64,000 bases of DNA, from NCBI RefSeq assembly GCF_018224955.1, contig NZ_JAGTUU010000010.1:62001-126000 (forward strand), read 5' to 3'. Source of the DNA: Thetidibacter halocola. GTDB taxonomy: Bacteria; Pseudomonadota; Alphaproteobacteria; Rhodobacterales; Rhodobacteraceae. The notes beneath the pieces are model-generated. The model did not search any database, was not told the origin of the DNA, and saw only the letters and a program-made list of their open reading frames with translations. Shown here in pieces: positions 7,032 through 16,468 of the stretch (position 1 is the first letter of the stretch; each line of letters opens with the position of its first letter). The position numbers were made by a program, and so were the translations under genes.

Positions 7032-8149
7032 GCGATCTGATCGACCTGCCCGAACCGGACGTCATCGCAGGTGCACCGCATCCGCGCATGGCACCCGTCG
7101 TCCTTGGACAGGCCGCCGCCGAGGCCGAGTTCCTGGCCGCCCATGCCTCGGGGCGGCTGCATCACGGCTGGCTGCTGACCGGCGCGCAGGGAACCGGCAA
7201 GGCGACGCTGGCCTGGGCGATGGCGCGCTTCCTGCTGACGACACCGGAAGAGTCCGGCGACGGGCTGTTCGGCGCGCCGCCCCCGCCGCAAGATTTGCAT
7301 GTCGAGCCAGAGCACCCCGTCGCGCGCCGGATGCGCGCGCTGTCGGAACCGGGCCTTTTCCTGCTGCGCCGTGGGCCGACCGACAAGGGCGACAAGCTGG
7401 CCGCGCAGATCAGCGTCGGCGAGGTGCGCAAGCTGCATCGGTTCTTCAGCCTGTCGGCGGCGGATGGCGGGCGGCGCGTGGTGATCGTGGATGCGGCGGA
7501 CGAGCTGAACATGCAGGCCGCCAACGCGTTGCTGAAGATGCTCGAGGAGCCCCCCGCGCGCACCACCCTGCTGCTCATCAGTCACCAGCCCGCGCGGCTC
7601 TTGCCGACGATCCGCTCGCGCTGCCGGACTCTGCGGCTGGCGCCGCTGGCGCCCGCTGACATGGCCCGTGCGCTGGACCAGGCGGGCGTGGTCATCGCGC
7701 CCGAGGACGCAGGCGCACTGGCGGAACTGGCCGGCGGCTCGGCCGGGGCTGCCATCCGGCTGGTCAACCTTGACGGGCTTGCGCTTTATCGCGAATTGCT
7801 GGCGGTGCTGGCCAGCCTGCCGACGCTGGACCGCGGACGCATGATGGCGCTGTCCGAGACGGCCGGCCGCAAGGGCGCCGAGGACCGGCTCGGCCTGCTG
7901 CTGACACTGACCGACCAGCTTTGCGCCCGGATCGCGCGCACCGGCGCCACGGGGCATCCCCCGGCGGTCGAGATCGCGCCAGGAGAGGGAAAGGTGCTGA
8001 CCCGCCTCGCCCCCGATGCGCGGGCCGCGCAACGATGGGCGGCGGCGGCGCAGGCGGCGTGCGACCGCGCGCGCCATGCCCGCGCGGTTAATATCGACCC
8101 GGCATCGCTGGTGACGGACCTGGTCCTGCACCTGGCCCGCGCGGTCTGA
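7028..8149 (+). CDS. holB: DNA polymerase III subunit delta'
   Basis: A 373-residue AAA+ subunit of the clamp loader that places the beta sliding clamp on DNA. A P-loop-like segment TGAQGTGKAT is at residues 51-60. The characteristic helical block follows (LNMQAANALLKMLEEPP, then SRCRTLRL). It starts at an ATG overlapping the tmk stop. Family length and context agree. Confidence 0.92.
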   Translation: MSDLIDLPEPDVIAGAPHPRMAPVVLGQAAAEAEFLAAHASGRLHHGWLLTGAQGTGKATLAWAMARFLLTTPEESGDGLFGAPPPPQDLHVEPEHPVARRMRALSEPGLFLLRRGPTDKGDKLAAQISVGEVRKLHRFFSLSAADGGRRVVIVDAADELNMQAANALLKMLEEPPARTTLLLISHQPARLLPTIRSRCRTLRLAPLAPADMARALDQAGVVIAPEDAGALAELAGGSAGAAIRLVNLDGLALYRELLAVLASLPTLDRGRMMALSETAGRKGAEDRLGLLLTLTDQLCARIARTGATGHPPAVEIAPGEGKVLTRLAPDARAAQRWAAAAQAACDRARHARAVNIDPASLVTDLVLHLARAV

Positions 8150-8156
8150 GCGCGCC

Positions 8157-9221
8157 TCAGACGATCCCGCCCGAGATCAGGCGATCGGCCAGCCGCGCAT
8201 AGGCCTCGGCCATCGGCCCGCTGCCGGTCGCGACCGGAACACCGCCATCCCCGCCCAGCCGCGTGTCGAGGTCGATGGGCAGTTGCGCCAACAGCGGCAG
8301 GCCCAGCCGCTCGGCCTCGGCCGCGACGCCGCCATGGCCGAAGATATGGCTGTCCTTGCCGCAATGCGGGCAGGTGAACACCGCCATGTTCTCGATCAGG
8401 CCCAGCACCGGCGTCTTGAGCGTGGCGAAAGCGTCGAGCGCCTTTTTCGCATCCAGCAGCGCCACGTCCTGCGGGGTGCTGACCACGATGGCGCCTGCGA
8501 CCTCGGATTTCTGGCACAGTGACAGCTGCACGTCGCCCGTGCCCGGCGGCAGGTCGACGATCAGCACGTCCTGCTCGCCCCAGTCCACCTGCATCAGCAT
8601 CTGTTGCAGCGCCCCCATCAGCATCGGCCCGCGCCAGACCACAGCCTTGTCCTCGGCCAGCATCGAGCCGATGGACATGACCGTGACGCCATGCGCGCGC
8701 AGCGGAATGATCGTTTTGCCGTCGGGGCTGGCGGGGCGCTGGGTCAGGCCGAACATGCGCGGCTGCGATGGGCCGTGAATGTCGGCATCCAGAAGGCCCA
8801 CCCGCTTGCCCGCCCGGGCCAACGCCACGGCGAGGTTCGACGAGACGGTAGATTTGCCCACGCCGCCCTTGCCAGACCCGATGGCCAGGATCGTCTTGAC
8901 GCCCGGCGGGCGCATCGGCCCGGCCTGCGCCGTGGGATGGCCGCCGAGCTTGAGCTGCGGCGCCTTGGGCGCGGCGGCGTGCGCGGTCAGGACGGCGCTG
9001 ACGCCAGTCACGCCCGGCACCTGCATCACCGTGGCCTCCGCGGCGCGGCGCAGCGGCTCCATCTGGCGGGCAATTTCGGCGCTGGGCGCCTCGATGACGA
9101 AACGCACCGCACCACCCTCCACCGTGAGGGCACGAATCAAGTCACGCGATACGAGGGACCCACCATCGGGCAGCGCGAGTCGCGCGAGCGCCTCAAGCAC
9201 CTTGTCCTTGGTTAACGACAT
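8157..9221 (-). CDS. mrp: Mrp/ApbC-type iron-sulfur cluster carrier ATPase
   Basis: A 354-residue P-loop NTPase of the Mrp/Nbp35 family that carries Fe-S clusters to apoproteins in the cytosol. The first 80 residues form a MIP18-like (DUF59) domain. The deviant Walker A GSGKGGVGKST is at 115-125, DLPPGTGD lies in the middle, and the CPHC cluster-binding motif is at 284-287. The ATG at 9221 follows AAGGAGA. It converges with holB, leaving only 7 bases between the stops, and diverges from ccaF1. Confidence 0.93.
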   Translation of the reverse strand: MSLTKDKVLEALARLALPDGGSLVSRDLIRALTVEGGAVRFVIEAPSAEIARQMEPLRRAAEATVMQVPGVTGVSAVLTAHAAAPKAPQLKLGGHPTAQAGPMRPPGVKTILAIGSGKGGVGKSTVSSNLAVALARAGKRVGLLDADIHGPSQPRMFGLTQRPASPDGKTIIPLRAHGVTVMSIGSMLAEDKAVVWRGPMLMGALQQMLMQVDWGEQDVLIVDLPPGTGDVQLSLCQKSEVAGAIVVSTPQDVALLDAKKALDAFATLKTPVLGLIENMAVFTCPHCGKDSHIFGHGGVAAEAERLGLPLLAQLPIDLDTRLGGDGGVPVATGSGPMAEAYARLADRLISGGIV

Positions 9222-9330
9222 CTTTGCATCTCTCCTTGCAAGGGACTGCTGGCAACCTTCCCTTGCGTCACCGCCCGGAAAAGATGCCGATTGCTGACGC
9301 CTTAGGCGTAAGTCGCACGAATCCAAGGGT

Positions 9331-9342
9331 TTGCATATGCAA
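9331..9342. promoter_or_regulatory. 12-bp palindrome between mrp and ccaF1
   Basis: TTGCATATGCAA is a perfect palindrome in the 220-bp divergent promoter region. It is followed by TGCTGC-ATG-GCAGCA, a second inverted repeat. It may be an operator; the bound protein is unknown. Confidence 0.3.
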
Positions 9343-9441
9343 TTGCTGCATGGCAGCATTGTCGAGCGATGCATTGTGCAGTTGCAGCATTAGCGCCATC
9401 TTGGGTGCAACAGGAAACGACAGCCACTGAGGCACAGGAAC

Positions 9442-9660
9442 ATGGCATACGCAAGCAACTCGAACAGTGCATCCCGGGGCGGCCCCGTCGCCCGGGTCGA
9501 AGCACTGATGATCGACGTCCGGGCGCGCCTGGCGCGCCGCCGTCTCTACAAGCAGACCTTCAGCGAACTGGCACAATTGTCGGATCGTGAACTGGCCGAT
9601 CTGGGCCTCAGCCGGTGCGACCTGCGCCGCCTGGCCTGGCAGGCCGCCTACGAGGTCTGA
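9442..9660 (+). CDS. ccaF1: Small DUF1127 protein, CcaF1-like
   Basis: A 72-residue basic protein whose last 45 residues fit DUF1127 (QTFSELAQLSDRELADLGLS). In Rhodobacter sphaeroides, from memory, the equivalent gene ccaF1 precedes and is co-transcribed with the CcsR small RNAs, and its product binds RNA and affects sRNA maturation and RNA turnover. Here the gene is followed directly by an array of CCUCCUCCC-loop hairpins, which is the reason for the name. CAGGA precedes the ATG. The R. sphaeroides locus is under RpoH control; I could not identify a matching promoter here. Confidence 0.85.
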   Translation: MAYASNSNSASRGGPVARVEALMIDVRARLARRRLYKQTFSELAQLSDRELADLGLSRCDLRRLAWQAAYEV

Positions 9661-9675
9661 GACATGACGGCAGTC

Positions 9676-9697
9676 TCATCGAACCTCCCTTCGATGA
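9676..9697 (+). ncRNA. Leader hairpin with CCUCCC loop after ccaF1
   Basis: TCATCGAA at 9676-9683 pairs perfectly with TTCGATGA at 9690-9697, showing CCTCCC in a 6-base loop. It starts 15 bases after the ccaF1 stop. It resembles the five sRNA hairpins downstream but has a shorter loop. A partial motif, CTCTCCTCCCA, at 9742-9752 without a good stem may be a decayed unit. Confidence 0.5.
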
Positions 9698-9770
9698 CGC
9701 TGCCGACACGATGGGGCCTCTGCCCCGACCGATGACCGGCTCTCTCCTCCCAACTGGGCCGACATCGACA

Positions 9771-9830
9771 GCGACGGTGCCTCTCCTCCTCCCTGGCACC
9801 GTCGCACCGACATTCAGGGGCGAAAGCCCC
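9771..9830 (+). ncRNA. CcsR/cuckoo-type small RNA 1
   Basis: A perfect 11-bp stem (9771-9781 with 9795-9805) presents the 13-base loop TCTCCTCCTCCCT, containing CCUCCUCCC. A second hairpin, GGGGC-GAAA-GCCCC, follows at 9817-9830. The loop is complementary to Shine-Dalgarno sequence and is the hallmark of the CcsR (cuckoo) RNAs of Rhodobacteraceae. The mature ends are not determined. Confidence 0.8.
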
Positions 9831-9842
9831 AAACAGATGTGA

Positions 9843-9869
9843 TGGCCGCTCTCCTCCTCCCTGCGGTCA
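9843..9869 (+). ncRNA. CcsR/cuckoo-type small RNA 2
   Basis: A 7-bp stem with one G-U pair (9843-9849 with 9863-9869) carries the identical 13-base loop TCTCCTCCTCCCT at 9850-9862. It is the weakest stem of the five. Confidence 0.75.
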
Positions 9870-9877
9870 GACACTAG

Positions 9878-9912
9878 GCGGCGGTGCCTCTCCTCCTCCC
9901 TGGCACCGCCGC
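9878..9912 (+). ncRNA. CcsR/cuckoo-type small RNA 3
   Basis: A perfect 11-bp stem (9878-9888 with 9902-9912) carries the identical 13-base loop at 9889-9901. The stem differs in sequence from hairpin 1 by paired substitutions only, which argues that the structure is selected. Confidence 0.8.
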
Positions 9913-9925
9913 GCCAGATTTCGAT

Positions 9926-9957
9926 CGGAGCCCCTCTCCTCCTCCCTGGGGTGTCCG
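9926..9957 (+). ncRNA. CcsR/cuckoo-type small RNA 4
   Basis: CCCC/GGGG next to the loop and CGGA/TCCG further out (9926-9934 with 9948-9957, separated by a small internal bulge) hold the same 13-base loop at 9935-9947. Confidence 0.75.
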
Positions 9958-9966
9958 TTACCTGAA

Positions 9967-10007
9967 CGGCGGCGCTCTCTCCTCCTCCCTGAGCGTCGCC
10001 GTTTTTT
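9967..10007 (+). ncRNA. CcsR/cuckoo-type small RNA 5 with terminator
   Basis: An 11-bp stem with one G-U pair (9967-9977 with 9991-10001) holds the same 13-base loop at 9978-9990. It is followed at once by six T residues, so this unit doubles as the Rho-independent terminator of the ccaF1-sRNA transcript. Confidence 0.8.
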
Positions 10008-10165
10008 CGTTTTGCCCTGCCAGAAACCAAAAAACGTGTGGGGCAATATCCTCCTGCGCAACACCTGGCGCGGCCCCTCACCTCCCCAATCAGGGAGCCT
10101 CCCCCTTCCAATCCCGTCCCCATCCGGCTATCTGCCGAGGCAACGCATCAGACGGGACGAAAGCG

Positions 10166-13100
10166 ATGGAAAAGAGCTTCAACGCAGCCGAGGTCGAACC
10201 GCGCATCTCGGCCGAGTGGGAACAGGCGGGCGCCTTCCGCGCCGGTGCGAACCGCAAGCGCGACGAGTCCTTCTGCATCATGATCCCGCCGCCCAACGTG
10301 ACGGGCGCGTTGCATGTGGGCCATGCCTTCAACAACACGTTGCAGGACATCCTCGTGCGCTGGCACCGGATGCGCGGCTTCGACACACTGTGGCAGCCGG
10401 GGCAGGACCATGCCGGCATCGCAACCCAGCTTCAGGTCGAAAAGCGGCTGATGGCCGAGGAAGGCAAGAAGCGGACCGACCTGAGCCGAGAGGAATTCCT
10501 GTCCCGGGTCTGGGACTGGAAGGCGCAATATGGCGGCACGATCATCAACCAGCTGAAGCGGTTGGGCTGTTCCTGCGACTGGGAGCGGAACGCCTTCACC
10601 ATGTCCGGCGCGCCCGGCGCGCCCGAGGCGGACTCCAAGGGCAATTTCCACGACGCCGTGATCAAGGTCTTCGTGGACATGTACGAAAAGGGCCTGATCT
10701 ATCGCGGCAAGCGACTGGTCAACTGGGACCCGCATTTCGAGACGGCGATTTCCGACCTCGAGGTCGAGAACATCGAGGTCGCGGGCCACATGTGGCACTT
10801 CAAGTATCCGCTGGCCGGCGGCGAGACCTATGAATACGTCGAGAAGGACGCCGACGGGAATGTCACCCTGCGCGAGACGCGGGATTACATCTCCATCGCC
10901 ACGACCCGCCCCGAGACCATGCTGGGCGACGGCGCGGTGGCCGTGCACCCCTCGGACGAGCGTTATGCGCCCATCGTCGGCAAGCTCTGCGAGATCCCGG
11001 TCGGGCCGAAAGAACATCGCCGCCTGATCCCGATCATCACCGACCTTTATCCCGATCCGACTTTTGGCTCGGGCGCGGTGAAGATCACCGGCGCGCATGA
11101 TTTCAACGACTACGAGGTCGCCAAGCGTAGCGGCATCCCGATGTATCGCCTCATGGATACGAAGGGCTGGATGCGCGACGACGGCCTGCCCTACGCCGAG
11201 GCCGCCGCCATCGCGCAAGAAGTCGCGCGGGGCGAACGCAGCCTGACCGAAACCGAAGCCGATACGCTGAACCTCGTCCCCGACCATCTGCGCGGGATCG
11301 ACCGGTTTGCCGCCCGCGACATGGTGATCGACGAGATCACAGCCGAGGGGCTGGCGGTGATGATCCGCGCGGACGATCCGCGCCTTGGCCGCAAGCTTGG
11401 CGAGGATGACGATCCGGCGGCATTGGTGCCCTTGGTCGAGGCCAAGCCGATCATGCAGCCCTTCGGCGACCGCTCGAAGGTCGTGATCGAGCCGATGCTG
11501 ACCGACCAGTGGTTCGTCGACGCCGAAAAGGTCGTTGGCCCCGCGCTGGACGCGGTGCGCTCTGGCAAGATCCGGATCATGCCGGAAAGCGGCGAAAAGA
11601 CCTATTTCCACTGGCTCGAGAACATCGAGCCCTGGTGCATCAGCCGCCAGCTCTGGTGGGGCCACCAGATCCCGGTCTGGTACGGGTTCGACCTGTCGGG
11701 CGAAGGCTTCTCGGACGACGAGGGCGACGGCGCGCTGGACCTGGTCGAGATGGGCCGCCTGATGAACGCCCAGACGCTGCTGCGCGGCGAGGAACGCCAC
11801 CACGCGGCGCATGACTTCGGCGCGGTCAAGGCGCAGTTCGACGACGTGCTCGCCGGGCTGCCCACGCCGCTGAACCACGCCCGCGTGGTCGAGGTGTCCG
11901 ACCGGAACGCTGCGGCGCATCTGCTTGCCGAAACCCTGGCCGACTACGAGGCGTCGCAAGACCCGACCCGCCTGGTCTACCCGGTCTGGCGCGACCCCGA
12001 TGTTCTCGACACCTGGTTCTCCTCCGGTCTCTGGCCGATCGGCACGCTGGGCTGGCCCGAGCAGACTGATGAACTAAAGCGCTTCTTCCCGACCGACGTG
12101 CTGATCACCGGCTTCGACATCCTCTTCTTCTGGGTGGCACGGATGATCATGATGCAGCTTGCGGTGGTGGATCAGATCCCGTTCCACACGGTCTACCTGC
12201 ACCAGCTCGTCCGGGACGAGAAGGGCAAGAAGATGTCCAAGACCACCGGAAACGTCATCGACCCGCTGGAGATCGTGGACGAGTTCGGCGCCGATGCGCT
12301 GCGCTTCACCAACGCGTCGATGGCGTCAATCGGCGGTGTGCTGAAACTGTCGGTGGATCGGATCAAGGGCTATCGCAATTTCGGCACCAAGATCTGGCAG
12401 GCGGCGTCTTTTGGCGACCTGAAAGGTATCTGGGAGGTGCCGCACCAGGCCGCGGTGCCGGCGGCGACGCTGCCGCTCAATCGCTGGATCATCGGCGAGG
12501 TGGCAATCCTGCGCGAGACGGTGGACGCGGCACTGGCTGAATACCGGTTCAACGATGCGGCGAATGCGCTTTATGCCTTCTTCTGGGGCACGTTCTGCGA
12601 CCGGTATCTGGAATTCACCAAGCCGGTCTTCGACGCGGGCGGGGCCGAGGCGGACGAGACGCGCGCGGTCTATGCCTGGGCGCTGGACCAGGCGCTGATC
12701 CTGCTGCACCCGTTCATGCCCTTCCTGACCGAAGAACTCTGGGGCCACAAGGCGCGGCCCAAGATGCTGGTGCACGCGGACTGGCCCGAAAGCCTGACCT
12801 CGGCGCTGGTCGATGCGGATGCGGCGGCCGAGATGCGCTTCGTGATCGAGGTGATCGACGGCGTGCGCTCGGCCCGGGCGCAGGTCAACGTGCCGGCGGG
12901 CGCGCAGGTGCCGATGCTGGTCATGGGGCTGGACGACGCGGCGCGCGGCGCGTGGGAGCGCAATGCCCCCCTGATCCAGCGCCAGGCGCGGATCGAGTCG
13001 CTGGACACGGTCACGGCCTTCCCGAAGGGCTGCATCACGATTCCCGTGGGCAGCGCCACCTTCGGCCTGCCCGTCGCCGACCTGATCGACGTCGCGGCGG

Positions 13101-13297
13101 AAGCGGCGCGGCTGGAGAAGTCGCTGGCCAAGTTGGGCAAGGAGATCGGCGGGCTGAAGGGACGGTTGTCGAACCCGAAATTCGCCGAAAGCGCGCCCGA
13201 GGAGGTCGTCGAGGAGACGAAGGCCAACCTCGCCGCGCGCGAAGAAGAGGCGGCGACGCTTCAAACCGCGCTGGACCGGCTGGCCGAACTGGGCTGA
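10166..13297 (+). CDS. valS: Valyl-tRNA synthetase
   Basis: A 1043-residue class I synthetase that charges tRNA-Val. It has the HIGH signature as HVGH at residues 50-53 (in [13 protein letters not shown]), an editing domain between about 220 and 420, and KMSKT at 689-693. The C-terminal coiled-coil arm begins near residue 975 ([20 protein letters not shown]). The start at 10166 opens [15 protein letters not shown], typical for the family. It lies 158 bp after the sRNA terminator and is not part of that transcript. Confidence 0.97.
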   Translation: MEKSFNAAEVEPRISAEWEQAGAFRAGANRKRDESFCIMIPPPNVTGALHVGHAFNNTLQDILVRWHRMRGFDTLWQPGQDHAGIATQLQVEKRLMAEEGKKRTDLSREEFLSRVWDWKAQYGGTIINQLKRLGCSCDWERNAFTMSGAPGAPEADSKGNFHDAVIKVFVDMYEKGLIYRGKRLVNWDPHFETAISDLEVENIEVAGHMWHFKYPLAGGETYEYVEKDADGNVTLRETRDYISIATTRPETMLGDGAVAVHPSDERYAPIVGKLCEIPVGPKEHRRLIPIITDLYPDPTFGSGAVKITGAHDFNDYEVAKRSGIPMYRLMDTKGWMRDDGLPYAEAAAIAQEVARGERSLTETEADTLNLVPDHLRGIDRFAARDMVIDEITAEGLAVMIRADDPRLGRKLGEDDDPAALVPLVEAKPIMQPFGDRSKVVIEPMLTDQWFVDAEKVVGPALDAVRSGKIRIMPESGEKTYFHWLENIEPWCISRQLWWGHQIPVWYGFDLSGEGFSDDEGDGALDLVEMGRLMNAQTLLRGEERHHAAHDFGAVKAQFDDVLAGLPTPLNHARVVEVSDRNAAAHLLAETLADYEASQDPTRLVYPVWRDPDVLDTWFSSGLWPIGTLGWPEQTDELKRFFPTDVLITGFDILFFWVARMIMMQLAVVDQIPFHTVYLHQLVRDEKGKKMSKTTGNVIDPLEIVDEFGADALRFTNASMASIGGVLKLSVDRIKGYRNFGTKIWQAASFGDLKGIWEVPHQAAVPAATLPLNRWIIGEVAILRETVDAALAEYRFNDAANALYAFFWGTFCDRYLEFTKPVFDAGGAEADETRAVYAWALDQALILLHPFMPFLTEELWGHKARPKMLVHADWPESLTSALVDADAAAEMRFVIEVIDGVRSARAQVNVPAGAQVPMLVMGLDDAARGAWERNAPLIQRQARIESLDTVTAFPKGCITIPVGSATFGLPVADLIDVAAEAARLEKSLAKLGKEIGGLKGRLSNPKFAESAPEEVVEETKANLAAREEEAATLQTALDRLAELG

Positions 13298-13312
13298 CAC
13301 TTGGCGGGGATT

Positions 13313-13365
13313 GGGCTGCCCCCGTCCCTTCGGGACTCCCCCGGGATGTTTGAGGCCAGAAGAAG
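13313..13365. repeat. Dispersed GC-rich intergenic repeat, copy 1
   Basis: This 53-bp unit contains GCCCCCGTC, ACTCCCCCGGGAT and GCCAGAAGAA in the same order as the copy at 49071-49130. It sits in the gap between the convergent valS and the TPP-enzyme gene. Elements of this form are scattered between genes in many Rhodobacteraceae genomes (from memory). Confidence 0.7.
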
Positions 13366-13371
13366 CCCCGG

Positions 13372-14958
13372 TCAGAGCATGGCCGGGGTCATCCTTATGA
13401 CGGTGGGAACGGGGGCGCCGAAGGCCTCTCGCAGCGCGGATTGCAGCGCGGCCAGGCTGTCTGGCTGCGCAGCACGGGCACCGTAAGCGCGGGCCAGGGC
13501 GAGGAAATCCGGGTTGCGCGCGGTCACGGCTGTGGGGGCGATCTGCGACCGGGTCATGGCGTCGCGGATCTCGCCCAGCGCGGCATTGTCCCAGACGAGG
13601 ATCGGCAGGCCGAGTCCCAGTTCCACGGCGGTGCCGAGTTCCGGCAGCGTATACTGCAGGCCGTAATCGCCGAGGATCGCCACGGTGGGCAGGCCGGGGC
13701 GCGCGACCGCGCCGCCGATCGCCGCCGGCAGCGCGTAGCCCAGCGTGCCGAAACCCACCGGGTGGTGCCAGTGACCCGGTCGGGGCATGTCCCAGACCTC
13801 TGTCGCGGCATAGGCGAATTGCGTCATGTCGGACCAGATCATGGCGTCGTCGGGCATGACGGCACGCAGCGCATCGACGGTTTCCACGATGGCGGGGCGC
13901 TCGGCCATGACCTCGGCCCGCCAGCGGGCACGGGTGGCGGCGACCTCTGCCGCATCCCAGCCGGAGGGGGCGTCGTGGTCGGACGTGGCGAGGGCCGAAG
14001 CCATGGCGCGAAGGAGTGCACCGGCATCGCCGAGAATGGGCGTATCGCCGGCGCGGGCCTGCGCCAGCATCCGGGGATCGAGATCGACACGGATCATCGG
14101 GGCGTCATGGCCGAGGTCGCCGCGCCAGAGATCCGTCTCGCTGAGTTCGGTGCCCAAGGCGATCACCAGGTCGGCACTGGCCAAGACGCGGGCGCTGTCG
14201 GGCCGGGGCAGGAAGCTGCCGAAATGCAGCGGCGCCTCGACCGGGACCAGGCCGCGCCCGGCGATGGTGGTAAAGCTGGCGGCACCCGTCCCTCGCAGCA
14301 CGGCGGCGATGGCCCCTGCGCCGGCGCGCGCGCCGCCGCCGAGGATGAACACGGGCCGTTGCGCCGCAAGAACCCGGTCGAGCACGGCGCGCACCTGCGC
14401 CACGTCGGCCTGGGGCAAGGTGGGATGCGCCGGTGCCGGACCAAAGGGTTCGGCCGGAGCGCCGAGCGCCGCAATGGGCACATGGATCGCCTTGGGGCGC
14501 GGGCGGGCGCTGGCGAATTCGGACAGCGCCCGGTCGACCAGCGCATAGGCCGCCTGCGGCGAACGCGCCTCTTCGGACCAGTCGCAAACCGTGGCGGCAG
14601 CGGCCCTTTGGTCGCGCATCTGGTGCAATTGGCCACGACGCGCCGCCGTCTCGTCCAGGCAGGAGGCGAGGGCCAGGACCGGCACGCTGTCGCTGTAGGA
14701 CTGACCCAGGGCGGTCATGGCGTTGACCAGGCCCGGCCCGGTGATCAGATAGCAGACGCCCGGCCGTCTCGTCGCGCGGGCATAGCCATCGGCCATGAAG
14801 GCCGCACCCTGTTCATGTCGGGCGAGGACGTGACGCAGACCGGCCTCTTCAAGCCCTCGATACATCTCGATATTGTGCACGCCGGGAATGCCGAAGACGA
14901 CGTCCACCCCCCGGTCCTTGAGCATGTGCGAGATTTGCGCACCCAGCGGTCTTGGCAT
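13372..14958 (-). CDS. Thiamine-pyrophosphate decarboxylase, acetolactate-synthase-like
   Basis: A 528-residue enzyme with the three-domain layout of TPP-dependent 2-oxoacid decarboxylases. The N-terminal domain has the catalytic Glu in ARHEQGAAFMADGYAR, the middle domain is Rossmann-like, and the C-terminal domain has the cofactor motif from GDYGLQYTLPE to WDN. It resembles proteins annotated as 5-guanidino-2-oxopentanoate decarboxylase (AruI, arginine transaminase pathway), but no aruH partner is present, so the substrate is unproven. The ATG shares one base with the trkH stop (TGATG), an odd pairing with a potassium transporter. Confidence 0.75.
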   Translation of the reverse strand: MPRPLGAQISHMLKDRGVDVVFGIPGVHNIEMYRGLEEAGLRHVLARHEQGAAFMADGYARATRRPGVCYLITGPGLVNAMTALGQSYSDSVPVLALASCLDETAARRGQLHQMRDQRAAAATVCDWSEEARSPQAAYALVDRALSEFASARPRPKAIHVPIAALGAPAEPFGPAPAHPTLPQADVAQVRAVLDRVLAAQRPVFILGGGARAGAGAIAAVLRGTGAASFTTIAGRGLVPVEAPLHFGSFLPRPDSARVLASADLVIALGTELSETDLWRGDLGHDAPMIRVDLDPRMLAQARAGDTPILGDAGALLRAMASALATSDHDAPSGWDAAEVAATRARWRAEVMAERPAIVETVDALRAVMPDDAMIWSDMTQFAYAATEVWDMPRPGHWHHPVGFGTLGYALPAAIGGAVARPGLPTVAILGDYGLQYTLPELGTAVELGLGLPILVWDNAALGEIRDAMTRSQIAPTAVTARNPDFLALARAYGARAAQPDSLAALQSALREAFGAPVPTVIRMTPAML

Positions 14959-16409
14959 CAGGCCCTCCAGAATCGGACGGTGAACAGGGCGTAGACGGCC
15001 AGCAATTCCAGCCGCCCGGCCAGCATGCCAAAGCTCAGCATCCACTTGGCCGTGTCGTTGAGCCCGGCGAAATTGCCCGCCGGGCCGATCTGGTCTCCGA
15101 GGCCGGGGCCGATATTGCCCAGCGCCGTCGCCGCCCCCGAAACCGAGGTGATGAAGTCTAGCCCGGTCATCGACAGAGCGACCGACAGAACCCCCAGCGA
15201 GACCACGAAGAAGACGAAGAAGGAGATCACCGAGGACAGGACCTCGTCGCTGACGGGTCGGCCCTGAAAGCGCGGGACAAAGACACCGTGCGGCGCGCGG
15301 ATGCGGCGGAGCTGGACCTTGATCGAGGCGAAAAGCAGCTGGTAGCGGAAGATCTTGACCGAGCAGGCGGTCGATCCGGCGCAGCCACCGATCAGCCCGA
15401 TGAAGAAGAACAGCATGATCAGGAATGGTCCCCACTGCATGTAGTCGACGCTGGCATATCCCGTGCCGGAGATGATCGAGGTGATGTTGAACAGCGCCTC
15501 GCGCAGGGCCTGTTCGTGATCGTGGGGGAAGAGGAAGAACAGGATCGACCACGCCATGCCGACAAGCACCGCGATGGTGCCGAGAAAGGCACGGATCTGG
15601 CTATCGCTCAGCATCGGCCGCGGGTTGCGGGTGGCCATCAGCTGGACATAGCGGACGAAAGGCAGTGCCGCGAGGATCATGAAGACCGAGGCCACGTATT
15701 CCGCCGGTCCCTGGAATACGCCGAAGCTGGCGTCGTAATTGCCGAAACCGCCGGTCGATACGGTGGTCATCGCATGCACCGTGGCGTCGAAGGCGTTCAT
15801 GCCCGTCAGCAGGTAACACAACACGCAGAGCAACGTCAGCGAGACGTAGATCGTCGAGATCGAGGCGCTGATCTGGGTCGCACGGGGCAGGATCTTGCCC
15901 ATCGTGTCGAAGGCCTCGGAGCGGAAGATCTGCATGCCACCGACGCGCAGCTCCGGCAGAAAGACCATCGCCACGACGATGATGCCAATGCCGCCCAACC
16001 ATTGCAGCAGCCCGCGCCACAACAGCAATCCCTTGGGCAGGGTCTCAAGCCCGGTGAATACCGTCGAGCCGGTCGTGGTCAGGCCCGACATCGCCTCGAA
16101 AAAGGCATCGGTGAAGCTGGCCTGCGTTGCGCCGAGCGCAAAGGGGATAGCGCCAAAAACCGGCAGCGCCACCCAGACGCCGGTGGTCAGAAGAAAGGTC
16201 TGCTGCAGGCTCAGCCCTTCCTTGACGCCGTTCGAGCAGGCCAGCGCGGTCATGCCGCCGGCCAGCATCGTGATCACGGCGCTTTCGAAGAAGACCGGCC
16301 ATTCGCCCCGCCCCTCGGCGATGTCGACCAGCATCGGCAGCAGCATGGTGGCGCCGAGACAGGCCACCAGCAGGCCGATCACATAGGCGACGGGGCGGAT
16401 ATCGAACAT
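14958..16409 (-). CDS. trkH: TrkH-family potassium transporter
   Basis: A 483-residue integral membrane protein with the repeated helix-loop-helix units of Trk/Ktr potassium channels. Filter-like segments are visible (GLTTTGSTVF, TTVSTGGFGN, GTGYASVDY and GGCAGSTACS). It imports K+ together with a TrkA-type regulator not seen here. The start at 16409 (MFDIRPVAYVIG) fits the family; no strong ribosome binding site is visible. Potassium uptake fits the osmoadaptation genes elsewhere in the window. Confidence 0.9.
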   Translation of the reverse strand: MFDIRPVAYVIGLLVACLGATMLLPMLVDIAEGRGEWPVFFESAVITMLAGGMTALACSNGVKEGLSLQQTFLLTTGVWVALPVFGAIPFALGATQASFTDAFFEAMSGLTTTGSTVFTGLETLPKGLLLWRGLLQWLGGIGIIVVAMVFLPELRVGGMQIFRSEAFDTMGKILPRATQISASISTIYVSLTLLCVLCYLLTGMNAFDATVHAMTTVSTGGFGNYDASFGVFQGPAEYVASVFMILAALPFVRYVQLMATRNPRPMLSDSQIRAFLGTIAVLVGMAWSILFFLFPHDHEQALREALFNITSIISGTGYASVDYMQWGPFLIMLFFFIGLIGGCAGSTACSVKIFRYQLLFASIKVQLRRIRAPHGVFVPRFQGRPVSDEVLSSVISFFVFFVVSLGVLSVALSMTGLDFITSVSGAATALGNIGPGLGDQIGPAGNFAGLNDTAKWMLSFGMLAGRLELLAVYALFTVRFWRA

Positions 16410-16468
16410 GGCCGCAGCGTTGGCCCGCCTGACCCGGACTGTCAAGCGTGACGCGAGAGCCCCGGCGC

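Noticed and set aside
9741-9760. Possible additional CCUCC-loop sRNA unit
   Set aside because: It contains CTCTCCTCCCA, but the flanking bases form only a 3-4 bp stem and CCC-AACT-GGG competes, so it is mentioned only as a possible decayed unit.
10148-11959. 603-codon open frame on the minus strand inside valS
   Set aside because: Antisense shadow of a clear valyl-tRNA synthetase with low-complexity translation.
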